DNA of 64,000 nt from Bacillus sp. BGMRC 2118 (GCA_008364785.1 VTTJ01000002.1:434001-498000), one strand, 5' to 3'; shown: positions 18,956 to 29,448, counted from the first letter of the stretch. Made by a program: numbers and translations. The notes: generated from the letters alone by a model not told the origin.

Positions 18956-20755
18956 GTGAATCGAATTTCAGAGGATGTTATCGAAAAGATTCGCAATACA
19001 ATAGACATTGTAGATGTTGTTAGTGAATATGTTCAATTGAAGAAACAAGGCAGAAATTATTTTGGTTTGTGTCCGTTTCATGGTGAAAACTCACCATCCT
19101 TTTCTGTGTCGACAGAGAAGCAAATTTATCATTGCTTTGGATGTGGAGCAGGTGGAAATGTTTTCTCATTTTTAATGGAGATTGAAGGATTATCCTTCCT
19201 TGAAAGTGTAAAACTCTCAGCAAAACGGACGAATATTGAACTTCCGGAAACTTTAGAAACACAACAGTCAACGAATCAATCGTCTCGTACGTCTAAAATG
19301 ATAGACGCTCATGAACTCTTAAAGAAATTTTACCATCATTTGCTTGTAAATACAAAGGAAGGTGAAAAACCTTTACAATATCTTATAAATCGAGGAATTT
19401 CGCGAGAAACAATTGATAAATTTGGAATCGGTTATTCGCCGTCTTCATGGGATTTCGCGACAAAGTTCCTTCAAAAAAGAGGATTTTCATTAGAGCTTCT
19501 CGAAAATGCAGGTATAACGATTCGAAATCATGAGGGAAAGCACTTTGATCGATTTAGAAATCGTGTTATGTTTCCGTTATGGGATCTGCAAGGACAGGTA
19601 ACGGCATTTAGTGGCAGAATTATGGATGCTAGCGGAGAACCTAAATACTTAAATAGTCCTGAAACAGACATATTTCATAAAGGGAAGAGTCTTTATGGCT
19701 TCCACTTAGCGAAGTCCCATATTCGTAAAAAACAACAAGCAATTTTGCTTGAAGGATTTATGGATGTCATTTCGTTACATCATGCTGAACTTCCATATTC
19801 AATTGCGACAATGGGAACAGCATTAACTGATGATCAAATACGAATTATTAGACGTAACGTAGATCACGTTACGGTTTGTTTTGATTCCGATAATGCCGGA
19901 ATAGAAGCAGCGTATAAAGCTTCATCACTCTTAAAAGCTGCAGGCTGTGAAGTAAGAGTTGCGCTTATGCCAGAAGGTCATGACCCTGATGACTACATTA
20001 AAAAGTTTGGACCCGAAAAGTTTAGAACAAATGTAATAGGGGCAAGTTTAACATTGATGGCATTTAAATTGCAGTTCTATAAGCGGGGCAAAGATCTACA
20101 AGACGAAGCAGACAGAATCGCCTATATAGATGAAGTCTTAAAAGAAGTTTCTTCTTTAAGTAAACCCGTTGAACGAGATCATTATTTAAGGCAGTTATCT
20201 GACGAGTTCTCGATCTCTCTTGATGCGCTTAAATCGCAAGCTTATCAACAATATAAACAACAAAAAAAGAGGGATAATGTACCTTCATCAAGAAATAATA
20301 TATCTACTAGACCAACCATGCAGTCAAAGATGCGACCTGCCTATCAAAATGCAGAACGTCTCTTACTCGCTCACATGTTGAGAAGTGAAGATGTAACAGA
20401 GAAAGTTCAACAATCCCTACAAGGTTTGTTTAACATAGAGGAACACAGTGCAATCGCTGCTCATCTTTACGCATTCTATGAAGATGGCCATGCTCCAAAT
20501 GTAAATGCTTTTATAAGTCGTATTGAAGAAAAAGAACTTCAACGAATCATATCAGAGCTTTCTATGCTTAACATCAATGAGGATATCTCACAACAAGAAT
20601 TGGCAGATTACATAAAACAGGTGTTGAATTATCCTAAATTGTTAAAGATAAAGGAAAAGGAACAAGAACGAAGAGATGCTGAACGAAGACAAGAATTTGT
20701 TCTGGCTGCTCAAATTCAAATGGAAATACTCCAAATGAAAAAAGAATTAAAGTAA
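18956..20755 (+). CDS. dnaG: DNA primase DnaG
   Basis: The 599-residue enzyme makes RNA primers for replication. The N-terminal CHC2 zinc finger (CPFH and CFGCG), the TOPRIM motifs (LLEGFMDVISL with catalytic Glu, and CFDSDNAG) and a C-terminal helicase-binding domain (about 450-599) are all present. It starts at GTG 18956 with TGGAG about 10 nt upstream. Location between yqxD and sigA is the classical arrangement. Confidence 0.97.
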   Translation: MNRISEDVIEKIRNTIDIVDVVSEYVQLKKQGRNYFGLCPFHGENSPSFSVSTEKQIYHCFGCGAGGNVFSFLMEIEGLSFLESVKLSAKRTNIELPETLETQQSTNQSSRTSKMIDAHELLKKFYHHLLVNTKEGEKPLQYLINRGISRETIDKFGIGYSPSSWDFATKFLQKRGFSLELLENAGITIRNHEGKHFDRFRNRVMFPLWDLQGQVTAFSGRIMDASGEPKYLNSPETDIFHKGKSLYGFHLAKSHIRKKQQAILLEGFMDVISLHHAELPYSIATMGTALTDDQIRIIRRNVDHVTVCFDSDNAGIEAAYKASSLLKAAGCEVRVALMPEGHDPDDYIKKFGPEKFRTNVIGASLTLMAFKLQFYKRGKDLQDEADRIAYIDEVLKEVSSLSKPVERDHYLRQLSDEFSISLDALKSQAYQQYKQQKKRDNVPSSRNNISTRPTMQSKMRPAYQNAERLLLAHMLRSEDVTEKVQQSLQGLFNIEEHSAIAAHLYAFYEDGHAPNVNAFISRIEEKELQRIISELSMLNINEDISQQELADYIKQVLNYPKLLKIKEKEQERRDAERRQEFVLAAQIQMEILQMKKELK

Positions 20756-20788
20756 CCTATTTGTAATTAATCGGAAGGAGGGGATCTT

Positions 20789-21910
20789 ATGGCTGAAAAA
20801 CCAGCTCACTCTAAAGAAGTAGATACAGAAGAATTAACCCTTGACCAAGTCAAAGAGCAACTTACAGCTCTAGGAAAGAAACGTGGTGTACTTACGTACG
20901 AAGAGATTGCAGAGAAAATGTCTGGATTTGATATTGAATCTGACCAAATGGATGAGTACTATGAGTACCTTGGAGAGCAAGGTGTTGAGATTCTTGGTGA
21001 TGGAGAAGAAGATCCTAATATAAATCAATTATCAAAAGACGAAGAATTTGACTTGAATGACTTAAGCGTACCTCCAGGTGTCAAAATTAATGATCCGGTG
21101 AGAATGTACTTAAAAGAAATCGGTCGAGTTGATCTCCTTTCTGCTGAAGAGGAAATTGAATTAGCTAAGAGAATTCAAAAAGGTGATGAAGAAGCGAAGC
21201 GCCGTTTAGCGGAAGCTAACCTTCGTCTTGTTGTAAGTATCGCAAAGAGATACGTAGGTCGTGGTATGTTATTCCTTGATTTAATTCAAGAAGGGAATAT
21301 GGGACTTATTAAGGCAGTAGAAAAGTTTGATTTTGAAAAGGGCTTTAAATTTAGTACGTATGCAACATGGTGGATTCGCCAAGCAATTACAAGAGCTATT
21401 GCAGACCAGGCGAGAACCATTCGTATCCCCGTTCATATGGTTGAAACCATCAATAAATTAATTAGGGTTCAACGTCAATTATTGCAAGATCTAGGGAGAG
21501 AACCAACTCCAGAAGAAATTGGAGAAGATATGGATCTAACTCCAGATAAGGTCAGGGAAATTCTAAAAATTGCTCAAGAACCGGTATCATTAGAAACACC
21601 AATTGGTGAAGAAGATGATTCACATTTAGGTGATTTTATTGAAGACCAAGATGCTACTTCACCTTCAGAGCACGCAGCTTACGAATTATTAAAAGAGCAG
21701 CTTGAGGATGTATTAGATACATTAACAGATCGTGAAGAAAATGTGTTACGACTTCGATTTGGTTTAGATGATGGACGTACAAGAACCTTAGAAGAAGTAG
21801 GAAAAGTGTTTGGCGTTACTCGTGAACGTATCCGTCAAATCGAGGCTAAGGCATTAAGGAAGCTAAGACATCCTAGCCGAAGCAAACGTCTAAAGGACTT
21901 CTTGGAATAG
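20789..21910 (+). CDS. sigA: Primary sigma factor SigA (RpoD)
   Basis: The 373-residue protein is the vegetative sigma factor. An N-terminal region 1.1 (1-80) is followed by region 1.2 ([13 protein letters not shown]), region 2 with [17 protein letters not shown] for -10 recognition, region 3, and region 4.2 with [18 protein letters not shown] for -35 recognition. GGAAGGAGGGG precedes ATG. It is the last gene of the yqxD-dnaG-sigA operon. Confidence 0.98.
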   Translation: MAEKPAHSKEVDTEELTLDQVKEQLTALGKKRGVLTYEEIAEKMSGFDIESDQMDEYYEYLGEQGVEILGDGEEDPNINQLSKDEEFDLNDLSVPPGVKINDPVRMYLKEIGRVDLLSAEEEIELAKRIQKGDEEAKRRLAEANLRLVVSIAKRYVGRGMLFLDLIQEGNMGLIKAVEKFDFEKGFKFSTYATWWIRQAITRAIADQARTIRIPVHMVETINKLIRVQRQLLQDLGREPTPEEIGEDMDLTPDKVREILKIAQEPVSLETPIGEEDDSHLGDFIEDQDATSPSEHAAYELLKEQLEDVLDTLTDREENVLRLRFGLDDGRTRTLEEVGKVFGVTRERIRQIEAKALRKLRHPSRSKRLKDFLE

Positions 21911-21925
21911 AATACTATTTACACG

Positions 21926-21967
21926 AACTAGTTTACTTCTTACAATGGGGAGTAAGCTAGTTTTTAT
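21926..21967 (+). terminator. Terminator after sigA
   Basis: AACTAG plus TTACT on the left pair with AGTAA plus CTAGTT on the right, with one mismatch between the blocks, then a T-run follows. Confidence 0.85.
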
Positions 21968-21994
21968 TTTTATTTAATTATGTAAGGGGACCAT

Positions 21995-22543
21995 ATGAAC
22001 GATATAAGAAAGCAAATTATTATCAAAGAAATAGAATACTGGAAACATAATCGTCTTCTTCCTGAACAATATTGTAATTACTTACTTACATTATATTCAG
22101 AGGGCGAACACGAAACAAGTGGGCGGTCTAAGGTAAAAGAAAAGCTACATGTTATAAGTCCTTCACTATTGCTTTTCCTAATGCCTGTTATATTCTTTTT
22201 TATTTATTTTAATAAATTGTCTTTCGGTTTGCAAATTGGCTTATTGACGATAATTATATTTTTTACCTCTCTCTTCACTGTGTATCACTCAAAAAAGAAG
22301 AACCAGCTGTATTTTATGTTATCCAAAATCCTGACATTATTATTTTTCTTCATCACAACAATAGATCTGATAGAAAAATTAATTCATGGCATTCCATTCT
22401 TGATAGAAGGTACTGTCCTACTACATTGTGCGTTGTGGTACTTTGTTGGAAAAAAGACAAAATTAAAATTACTTCAACTATCTGGCATGATTGGAACCTT
22501 ATTCCTAATTGCCTCTGTAGCATATAAAATAGTAAATTCTTAA
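21995..22543 (+). CDS. Hypothetical integral membrane protein
   Basis: The 182-residue product has a soluble start (1-48) and about five membrane helices (50-180). The first 35 residues (IIKEIEYWKHNRLLPEQY) resemble the N-terminal pattern of DUF2157-like membrane proteins, which is a weak match. GTAAGGGGA precedes ATG. It lies alone between sigA and the acyl-CoA dehydrogenase. I cannot assign a function. Confidence 0.72.
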   Translation: MNDIRKQIIIKEIEYWKHNRLLPEQYCNYLLTLYSEGEHETSGRSKVKEKLHVISPSLLLFLMPVIFFFIYFNKLSFGLQIGLLTIIIFFTSLFTVYHSKKKNQLYFMLSKILTLLFFFITTIDLIEKLIHGIPFLIEGTVLLHCALWYFVGKKTKLKLLQLSGMIGTLFLIASVAYKIVNS

Positions 22544-22572
22544 TTTACAATATGTAAAAAAGGTTTCAAATG

Positions 22573-22602
22573 TTGTGAAAATTCATGTCTTTACCTTATA
22601 AT
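22573..22602 (+). promoter_or_regulatory. SigA promoter of the acyl-CoA dehydrogenase gene
   Basis: TTGTGA (22573-22578), an 18-bp spacer and TATAAT (22597-22602) form a good vegetative promoter about 40 nt before the coding start. Confidence 0.72.
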
Positions 22603-22607
22603 AGAAA

Positions 22608-22622
22608 ATGTAAACGCATTCA
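22608..22622 (+). promoter_or_regulatory. cre site for CcpA
   Basis: ATGTAAACGCATTCA fits the degenerate consensus WTGNAARCGNWWWCA at every position. It starts 6 nt after the -10 hexamer, so CcpA bound here should block initiation or early elongation. Fatty-acid oxidation genes are known targets of carbon catabolite repression in bacilli. Confidence 0.85.
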
Positions 22623-22643
22623 TTACTTTCAGGAGGGGAAGAC

Positions 22644-23783
22644 ATGAACTTTGATTTAACAGAAGAGCAACGCATATTGCAGAAGATGATTCGTGAATTT
22701 GCAAATGAAGAGGTTGCTCCGGGTGCTGAAAAAAGAGATAAAGAAAAACAGTTCCCAAAAGAGATCTTTGACGAGTTAGGCAAATTAGGTATGATGGGAC
22801 TGCCGTTTCCAGAGGAGTATGGAGGAGCAGGAGCCGATACAATTAGTTTTGCGATTGTTGTTGAAGAATTAAGTAGAGCCTGTGGATCAACAGGTATTAC
22901 ATATTCAGCTCATATTTCCCTTGGTGGAGCTCCAATTGCGATGTTCGGTACAGAGGAGCAAAAGAAAAAATATTTACCTCAGATTTGTTCTGGAGAGTCA
23001 TTAGGAGCATTTGGCTTAACAGAGCCGAATGCTGGTTCTGACGCAGGTGGAACTCAAACAACGGCTGAGGAAAGTGGTTCTAATTTTATTATTAATGGGA
23101 ATAAGTGTTACATTACGAATGCAAGTTATGCAAAATACTTAGCACTAACGGCTATAACAGGGCGAGATGGTGATAAGAAAGAAATAAGTGCGATTATTGT
23201 ACCAACAGATTCTCCAGGCTTCACTGTTATAGATAATTATGAAAAAATGGGGCTGCATTCATCTAATACGACAGAATTAGTATTAGAGGGTGTAACCGTT
23301 CCACAGGAAAATTTATTAGGTAAACGCGGAGAAGGGTTCAGACAATTCTTAGCTACGCTAGATGGTGGCCGAATTGGTATTGGTGCTATGGCAGTGGGGA
23401 TTGCTCAGGCTGCATATGAAAAAGCATTGGCATATGCACAAGAAAGAAAGCAATTTGGTTCCCCCATTTCAAAGTTTCAGGTTATCTCCTTCAAGTTAGC
23501 TGATATGGCTATGAAAATTGAATTGGCACGAAATATGGTACACAAAGCAGCATGGTTAAAAGACCAGGGCAGACCTTTTTCAAAGGAAGCATCAATGTGT
23601 AAGCTGTATGCTTCCGAAATCTGTATGGAAGTTACCAATCAAGCTGTTCAAATTCATGGCGGTAATGGATATATGCGTGATTACCATGTTGAGCGATACA
23701 TGAGAGATGCAAAGCTTCTTGAAATCGGAGAAGGAACTTCTGAAGTTCAACGCATCGTCATTGCAAGAGAAATTGGCTGTTAA
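22644..23783 (+). CDS. Acyl-CoA dehydrogenase (short/medium chain type)
   Basis: This 379-residue FAD enzyme catalyses the first step of fatty-acid beta-oxidation or branched-chain acyl-CoA oxidation. The FAD-binding block [12 protein letters not shown], the [12 protein letters not shown] segment and the C-terminal IGEGTSEVQ with catalytic Glu (E363) match butyryl-CoA-dehydrogenase-like AcdA proteins. AGGAGGGG precedes ATG. A cre site and promoter lie directly upstream. Exact chain-length preference cannot be told from sequence. Confidence 0.92.
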   Translation: MNFDLTEEQRILQKMIREFANEEVAPGAEKRDKEKQFPKEIFDELGKLGMMGLPFPEEYGGAGADTISFAIVVEELSRACGSTGITYSAHISLGGAPIAMFGTEEQKKKYLPQICSGESLGAFGLTEPNAGSDAGGTQTTAEESGSNFIINGNKCYITNASYAKYLALTAITGRDGDKKEISAIIVPTDSPGFTVIDNYEKMGLHSSNTTELVLEGVTVPQENLLGKRGEGFRQFLATLDGGRIGIGAMAVGIAQAAYEKALAYAQERKQFGSPISKFQVISFKLADMAMKIELARNMVHKAAWLKDQGRPFSKEASMCKLYASEICMEVTNQAVQIHGGNGYMRDYHVERYMRDAKLLEIGEGTSEVQRIVIAREIGC

Positions 23784-23791
23784 TAACGAGA

Positions 23792-23819
23792 AACTTCATC
23801 TGCGGATGAAGTTTTTTTG
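23792..23819 (+). terminator. Terminator after the acyl-CoA dehydrogenase gene
   Basis: AACTTCATC and GATGAAGTT pair around TGCG, followed by six T. Confidence 0.92.
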
Positions 23820-24017
23820 TCTATTTCGTGAATTTACAGTGATAGTTGTACTTTAGGTCTTTTACTTCTGACAATTTTCAAGTAAAATAGAGTTTGTTTG
23901 TATAAAATAATAGTATAAAATGGTCAAGTGACTACAAAAGCCATAGGTGGACATAGTACTCATATTAAGAGATAATCACTTTATGGATGCTAGAATTTAC
24001 ATAAGGAGGATAACCAG

Positions 24018-24371
24018 ATGAATCGAAATCCATTAGTTCCATTTGCACTTATTGCATTTTTAGGAATCGGTCTAATGTTTCTATTTTCATTCGTAGGTCT
24101 TGATAATGCGGATGAAATGGCAAACGGTGGCGAAGAGAAGGAAGCAGTAGCTGCAACACCAGAAGATTTATATAAGCAAAATTGCTTAAGCTGTCATGGT
24201 GATCAATTACAAGGTGTGGTTGGACCAGCTCTTGCAAACATCGGAAGCGAATATGATGCTGCGCACATTGAAGGTGTCATCCTAAATGGGCAAGGATCAG
24301 GTATGCCTGGAGGTCTTGTAAACGCTGAACAAGCAAAAGCATTGGCTGAATGGTTAGCTGAAAAGAAATAA
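24018..24371 (+). CDS. cccA: Membrane-anchored cytochrome c550 CccA
   Basis: The 117-residue protein has one N-terminal membrane anchor (about 5-27) and an extracytoplasmic class I cytochrome c domain with heme motif CLSCH and a candidate axial Met in SGMPGG. It carries electrons in the respiratory chain. An acidic linker (about 30-48) lies between. AAGGAGG precedes ATG. It is monocistronic, between two terminators. Confidence 0.95.
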   Translation: MNRNPLVPFALIAFLGIGLMFLFSFVGLDNADEMANGGEEKEAVAATPEDLYKQNCLSCHGDQLQGVVGPALANIGSEYDAAHIEGVILNGQGSGMPGGLVNAEQAKALAEWLAEKK

Positions 24372-24377
24372 ATTGTA

Positions 24378-24412
24378 AAAAGGCTTTTGCTCTACAAGCA
24401 AAAGCCTTTTTT
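24378..24412 (+). terminator. Terminator after cccA
   Basis: A 14-bp perfect stem (24378-24391 with 24397-24410) with a 5-nt loop ends in T. Confidence 0.93.
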
Positions 24413-24497
24413 ATTTCTATTCGTGACCTACGTCAGTTGAAACTGATTGGCGAAATGATTATGATGGTTGTAGAGAAGCATAGGGTGGTGTTAGTAA

Positions 24498-25208
24498 TTG
24501 AACGAACTTAAATTATCAAAAAGATTAGAAACGGTAGCAGAATCAATTCCAGCTGGTTCTACTTTAGCTGATATTGGATCTGATCATGCATACCTTCCAA
24601 TATATTGTAAGTTAAATGGGGTTGTAGTGTCTGCAATTGCTGGTGAAGTAGTAGAAGGTCCATTTCATACAGCCAAGAATCAAGTTGACCGTCTTGATTT
24701 ACAGAATTTTATTGATGTTCGAATGGGAGATGGACTTGAAGTCATTCAGCCAGGCGAAGTAGATGTTGTCACAATATGCGGAATGGGTGGAGCTCTAATA
24801 ACGTCCATTTTAGAAAACGGTAAACATAAGCTACAAGGAGTTAAACGACTCATTTTACAACCAAATATTATGGCAATGACGATTCGTAAATGGCTTATAA
24901 AGAACGACTGGGCGTTAATGGAAGAGTCTATCTTAGAAGAGGACGGTAAAATATACGAAGTACTCGTTGCGGAAAAGAGAGATCCAATGCTTTCCTATTC
25001 TGCAGAGAACCTTGATAAAGAACTATTACTCGGACCTTTTCTTTTAAAAGAGAAGAGCGAAGTTTTTATCAAAAAGTGGACATCAGAGATGAAAAATTGG
25101 GAGAGAGTGTTAACAGAGCTGCAGGGTGCCAAATCCTCTGAAGAAGTACGAGCTAAGCAAGAAGAAATGACACATATGATTCGCATCGTTGAGGAGGCAA
25201 TTTTCTAA
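24498..25208 (+). CDS. trmK: tRNA m1A22 methyltransferase TrmK
   Basis: The 236-residue SAM-dependent enzyme methylates N1 of A22 in tRNA. Motif I is LADIGSDHAYLP; the CGMGGALI block and a C-terminal coiled-coil part (about 170-236) are typical of TrmK/YqfN. The start is TTG 24498 with AGGGTGGTG upstream. yqfO follows after 1 nt, with its ribosome site inside trmK. Confidence 0.94.
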   Translation: MNELKLSKRLETVAESIPAGSTLADIGSDHAYLPIYCKLNGVVVSAIAGEVVEGPFHTAKNQVDRLDLQNFIDVRMGDGLEVIQPGEVDVVTICGMGGALITSILENGKHKLQGVKRLILQPNIMAMTIRKWLIKNDWALMEESILEEDGKIYEVLVAEKRDPMLSYSAENLDKELLLGPFLLKEKSEVFIKKWTSEMKNWERVLTELQGAKSSEEVRAKQEEMTHMIRIVEEAIF

Positions 25209-25209
25209 G

Positions 25210-26331
25210 ATGGTTAAAGTGCCGAATGGTTACGAATTCATACAAATGTTTGAGCAGTTTTCACCAATGAGTCTGGCAATGGAGGATGACCAATTTGGTT
25301 TGCAAATTGGGACACTTCACAAAAAAATACAAAATGTGATGATTACGTTAGACGTTTTGGAAAGTGTTGTGGATGAGGCTATTGAAAAGAATATTGATTT
25401 ACTTATCTCTCATCATCCACCAATCTTTAGACCGATTAAACATGTTCGGACTGATACTTCATCTGGCAGAATTATTGAAAAATGTATCAAGCATGATATT
25501 GCGGTCTATTCTGCTCATTCTAATTTAGATATTACAATAGGTGGTGTCAATGACCTGCTTGCTGAAGCATTACAATTAAAAGATGTTGAAATACTTTCGA
25601 ATACATATGAAGAAAAGTTAAAGAAGCTTGTCGTGTTTGTCCCGGTGGACCATGCAGATAAAGTACGCGAAGTATTAGGAAATGCAGGAGCGGGACATAT
25701 TGGCAACTACAGCAACTGTACGTTTAATGTAGAGGGCACAGGTACGTTCATGCCAGAGGCTGGATCAAATCCTTATATTGGTCGTCAGAACAGCTTAGAG
25801 AAGGTTGAAGAAGTCCGGATTGAGACCATCTTCTCAGAAGCGATTCAAAAACAAGTCATACGGAAAATGCTACAGGCTCATCCATATGAAGAAGTAGCGT
25901 ATGATGTTTATCCACTTGAAAATAAAGGGACAGCTTATGGGTTAGGGAGAATTGGTAAATTAGTGAATCCTATGACACTTGAGGAATTTGCTTCATTCGT
26001 CAAGAAAGCTCTGGAAGTGGATGGAGTTCGGATTGTCGGTGACCTTCATGCTAACATACAAAAGGTAGCAGTACTTGGTGGTGATGGAAACAAGTATATT
26101 AAGCAAGCCCATTATAAGGGTGCAGATGTATTTGTAAGTGGGGATATTTATTACCATTTAGCACATGATGCTATGGGACTCGGCTTAAATATTGTGGATC
26201 CGGGCCATCATATTGAGAAGGTCATGATTAAAGGAGTGGCATCTGTTCTTGAGAAAGAATCAACTCGCAAAAACTATGATGTAAAAATACACGAATCAAA
26301 CGTAAACACAAATCCATTTCAATTTAGATGA
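25210..26331 (+). CDS. yqfO: Nif3-like protein YqfO (GTP cyclohydrolase 1 type 2 homologue)
   Basis: The 373-residue protein belongs to the Nif3/DUF34 family with metal-binding HHPPIF and the second histidine cluster near GHHIEK. The middle third (about 130-235) is the CutA/PII-like insertion found in Bacillus YqfO. ATG 25210 is chosen over an upstream codon at 25189, because GAGGAGG at 25191-25197 lies between them. Function of Nif3 proteins is unsettled, despite the cyclohydrolase name. Confidence 0.92.
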   Translation: MVKVPNGYEFIQMFEQFSPMSLAMEDDQFGLQIGTLHKKIQNVMITLDVLESVVDEAIEKNIDLLISHHPPIFRPIKHVRTDTSSGRIIEKCIKHDIAVYSAHSNLDITIGGVNDLLAEALQLKDVEILSNTYEEKLKKLVVFVPVDHADKVREVLGNAGAGHIGNYSNCTFNVEGTGTFMPEAGSNPYIGRQNSLEKVEEVRIETIFSEAIQKQVIRKMLQAHPYEEVAYDVYPLENKGTAYGLGRIGKLVNPMTLEEFASFVKKALEVDGVRIVGDLHANIQKVAVLGGDGNKYIKQAHYKGADVFVSGDIYYHLAHDAMGLGLNIVDPGHHIEKVMIKGVASVLEKESTRKNYDVKIHESNVNTNPFQFR

Positions 26332-26390
26332 TAATTCGAGAAACCAAGATAGCATTCAAACTATATAAAGCTATGAATAATGACAACAAA

Positions 26391-26420
26391 AAATAGCATC
26401 CCTTAATTGGGATGCTATTT
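26391..26420. terminator. Bidirectional terminator between yqfO and ispH
   Basis: A perfect 12-bp stem (AAATAGCATCCC with GGGATGCTATTT) with a 6-nt loop separates converging genes; A and T tracts are on both sides. Confidence 0.85.
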
Positions 26421-27356
26421 CACTTTTACCTTTGGCAGAATTTTATGAAGAGGAACAGATGGCTTCTTTTCCCATGTATCTTCATTGGTTGGATCATATT
26501 GTTCTAGGAACTGAATGACCTCTTTCGTAATAGGAGTTGGAGTAGATGCGCCAGCTGTAACAGCGACAGTTGTCACGCCTTCGAGCCACTCAAGCTGCAA
26601 CTCTGAAATATCAGAAATACGGTAAGCCTTCGTGCCTGCAATTTCTACAGAAACTTGAGCAAGACGGTTTGAGTTATTACTTTTTGGATCTCCTACTACA
26701 ATGGTAAGTTCAGCTTCTTTTGCTTGTTCAGCAACAGCCTCTTGTCTCACTTGAGTTGCAAGACAGATTTCTTTATGAACCTCTACATTAGGATACTTTG
26801 CTTTTACCGTTTCCATAATGGCTGAAACGTCCCATTGACTCATTGTCGTTTGGTTCGTCACAATAATTTTTTCACTCGTGATGTTTAACTTCTCAACATC
26901 TTCCGTCGTTTCAACTAAGTGAACAATCTCAGGAGCAATACCAACTGCCCCTTCTGGCTCTGGATGGCCCTTTTTCCCAATATAAATAAATTCGTATCCT
27001 GTTGTCATTTTACTTCTAATTAAGTCATGAGTAACCGTAACGTCAGGACATGTCGCATCAATAGTCGTAAGTCCCTTTTCTTCTGCAATCTTTCTAACCT
27101 CCGGTGATACACCATGTGCTGTGAAAATGACTGTACCTTTATCTACTTGCTTTAAAATATCTAATCGATTTGGACCATCTAACGTAATGATTCCTTCTTC
27201 TTCAAAAGCATCCGTTACATGTTTATTATGAACAATCATACCAAGAATGTAGATAGGACGAGGCAGATTTTTATCTAAAGCAGCGTTTCTGGCAATGACC
27301 ATTGCATCGACTACACCATAACAGTAACCTCTCGGTGCAATTTTAATAACTTCCAT
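26415..27356 (-). CDS. ispH: 4-hydroxy-3-methylbut-2-enyl diphosphate reductase IspH
   Basis: The 313-residue Fe-S enzyme makes IPP and DMAPP in the last step of the MEP pathway. The three cluster cysteines are in GYCYGV (C12), ATCPDVT and EICLATQ. The ispG gene for the preceding step is at 36 kb in this same window. GGGGAGG lies 8 nt before ATG. The stop codon overlaps the shared terminator hairpin. Confidence 0.96.
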   Translation of the reverse strand: MEVIKIAPRGYCYGVVDAMVIARNAALDKNLPRPIYILGMIVHNKHVTDAFEEEGIITLDGPNRLDILKQVDKGTVIFTAHGVSPEVRKIAEEKGLTTIDATCPDVTVTHDLIRSKMTTGYEFIYIGKKGHPEPEGAVGIAPEIVHLVETTEDVEKLNITSEKIIVTNQTTMSQWDVSAIMETVKAKYPNVEVHKEICLATQVRQEAVAEQAKEAELTIVVGDPKSNNSNRLAQVSVEIAGTKAYRISDISELQLEWLEGVTTVAVTAGASTPTPITKEVIQFLEQYDPTNEDTWEKKPSVPLHKILPKVKVK

Positions 27357-27477
27357 CGAATGTCCTCCCCTTTATTAAGACAATTGATCTTCTATAGATA
27401 AGAAAATTGTTTTATATTTATATTACTACTTTTATTATATAGTAAGAGAACATGAGTGACAAAAAAGAAAATTGGTA

Positions 27478-27972
27478 TTAAATATATAATCTTGGTGATG
27501 ATGATCTTTTTTTGGTAACAGTACTAGTTTCTTCCACGGATTGTGTTGGAATCTCCAGTTCTTCCTCTACTGAATTGTCGTTTGAGTCAGCTACTTCGTC
27601 ATCTGAATTAATTTCTTTATAAAGCTGTATTAATGATGGTATATTTTTTACCATCGGTCCATATTGCTGTACCATTGGACCGACTTGATTCGCTACACCT
27701 ACGATTTTTTGTATATTTGAGAACATTCCAGAAGCGCCTTCAGGATTTAAAAGATTTGCTAAAAAACCTCCAGAACTTTTTGGGATATTACGTGCACCAA
27801 TAATTGGATTTATTCCTACTTTTGCACTGTTTTTTGAAAACAGCTTAGAAAGTAATCCACCACCACCGCCACCTCTTTGAGGGAACTGTCTTGGCATAGC
27901 TTGAAAGGCTCTCGGTCCATAATAGGGATTCATCGGCTGTCTCATCGGCATTCTTGGTCCTCTAGGAAACAT
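27478..27972 (-). CDS. yqfQ: YqfQ/VrrA-family protein
   Basis: The ~164-residue protein begins with a Met/Pro/Arg/Gly-rich segment (PRGPRMPMRQPMNP), then a five-Gly run and a helical core (NIQKIVGVANQVGPMVQQYG), and ends in an acidic then basic tail. This matches the YqfQ (VrrA) family of Bacillus, a possible spore coat-type protein; function is unknown. ATG 27972 is favoured because AGGAGG lies 7 nt upstream; ATG 27978 would be only 1 nt from it. Confidence 0.82.
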   Translation of the reverse strand: MFPRGPRMPMRQPMNPYYGPRAFQAMPRQFPQRGGGGGGLLSKLFSKNSAKVGINPIIGARNIPKSSGGFLANLLNPEGASGMFSNIQKIVGVANQVGPMVQQYGPMVKNIPSLIQLYKEINSDDEVADSNDNSVEEELEIPTQSVEETSTVTKKRSSSPRLYI

Positions 27973-28066
27973 GCTCATACCTCCTTGTTTTTTTACTAGT
28001 CATTTATACAATATGCGTGTAGCCACAGAAAGGTTTGAAAGAATAAGTACAAATAGGCTTCATACA

Positions 28067-28095
28067 TGGAAATATCGTTTATGTTAAACTATAAT
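28067..28095 (+). promoter_or_regulatory. Probable SigA promoter of cshB-nfo
   Basis: TGGAAA (28067-28072), 17 bp, TATAAT (28090-28095); the -10 is consensus and the -35 is partial. Confidence 0.48.
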
Positions 28096-28146
28096 AAGAA
28101 GATGTGTGACAAGAATTAGATTGTCATAACCATATGAGGTGAAAGA

Positions 28147-29448
28147 ATGAAGAAAAATCAATTTGAGCAATTTGGATTTAAGCCGTTTATTATAGATGCC
28201 TTAGTACAATTGCAATTTTACAAACCAACTGAAATTCAAGAAAGAATTATTCCTTCGATACAGCGAGGAGAAAGTGTAATTGGTCAATCGCAAACAGGAA
28301 CAGGGAAAACACATGCGTTCTTACTACCAATTATTAATAAAATTGATCCCGAACGAAATGAGGTTCAATCAGTTATTACAGCACCAACACGTGAATTAGC
28401 TCAACAAATTTATGAGGAAGTTCAGAAAATCATTGCTCATGAACCTAGTATTTCAGCAAAGATATTTATTGGTGGAACAGATAAACAACGAACCATTGAA
28501 AAATTAAAAACACAGCCACACATTGTTGTAGGTACACCTGGTCGTATTAATGACTTAACGAAAGAACAGGCATTATTTGTTCATACAGCCGGTTCACTCG
28601 TTGTTGATGAAGCAGATTTAATGCTAGATATGGGTTTTATTCAGGATGTCGATCAAATTAGTGTGAAGATGAAGGAAAATCTTCAATTACTTGTCTTTTC
28701 TGCAACAATTCCTGAAAAACTAAAGCCATTCTTAAAAAAGTATATGGAAAATCCAAGATATACGCATGTGCAGCCGAAGCAATTAACGGCGGCTAAAATT
28801 GAGCACCATATTGTACCTTTGAAACACCGTAACAAAATTAAGCTATTAGCAGAAATTTGTCAGTCCATTAATCCGTATTTAGCGATCATTTTTACAAACA
28901 CGAAAAAAATGGCGGACTCAGTTGCGAACGGCTTAGGTGAACATGGAGTGTCAGTTGGAGTTATTCATGGTGATTTGGCTCCTAGAGATCGTAAAAAAAT
29001 CATGAAACAAATTAATGATGCAGAGTTTCAATTTGTTGTGGCGACAGATTTAGCAGCCAGAGGAATTGATATTAAGGGTGTTAGCCATGTTATCAACTTT
29101 GAGATTCCGTCAGATTTAGATTTTTATGTTCACCGAGTAGGTAGAACTGCACGAGCTGGATTATCAGGACAAGCTATTACCATTTATGAGCCTTCAGATG
29201 AAGATGCTTTAAATAAATTAGAAAAGATGGGCGTTACGTTCTCTCATACTGATATCAGGGGAACAGAATGGGTTGAATTAGGCGCTAGAGATAAAAGAAG
29301 AAGCCGTAAAAAAGAGCTTTCTGAAGTTGATAAGAAAGCAAAAAGCTTTATTCAAAAACCTAAAAAGGTAAAGCCAGGTTATAAAAAGAAATTACAATCA
29401 GATACTGAAAAATATAAAAGAAGATTAAAAAAGAAAAATTCTAAATAG
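28147..29448 (+). CDS. cshB: DEAD-box RNA helicase CshB
   Basis: The 433-residue helicase carries the Q motif region (FGFKPFIIDAL...PTEIQ), motif I SQTGTGKT, motif II VDEADLM, motif III SAT and motif VI HRVGRTAR, followed by a very basic tail (about 380-433). CshB/YqfR acts as a cold-shock-type RNA helicase. AGGTGAAAG lies before ATG. nfo follows after 15 nt, so the two are cotranscribed. Confidence 0.95.
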   Translation: MKKNQFEQFGFKPFIIDALVQLQFYKPTEIQERIIPSIQRGESVIGQSQTGTGKTHAFLLPIINKIDPERNEVQSVITAPTRELAQQIYEEVQKIIAHEPSISAKIFIGGTDKQRTIEKLKTQPHIVVGTPGRINDLTKEQALFVHTAGSLVVDEADLMLDMGFIQDVDQISVKMKENLQLLVFSATIPEKLKPFLKKYMENPRYTHVQPKQLTAAKIEHHIVPLKHRNKIKLLAEICQSINPYLAIIFTNTKKMADSVANGLGEHGVSVGVIHGDLAPRDRKKIMKQINDAEFQFVVATDLAARGIDIKGVSHVINFEIPSDLDFYVHRVGRTARAGLSGQAITIYEPSDEDALNKLEKMGVTFSHTDIRGTEWVELGARDKRRSRKKELSEVDKKAKSFIQKPKKVKPGYKKKLQSDTEKYKRRLKKKNSK

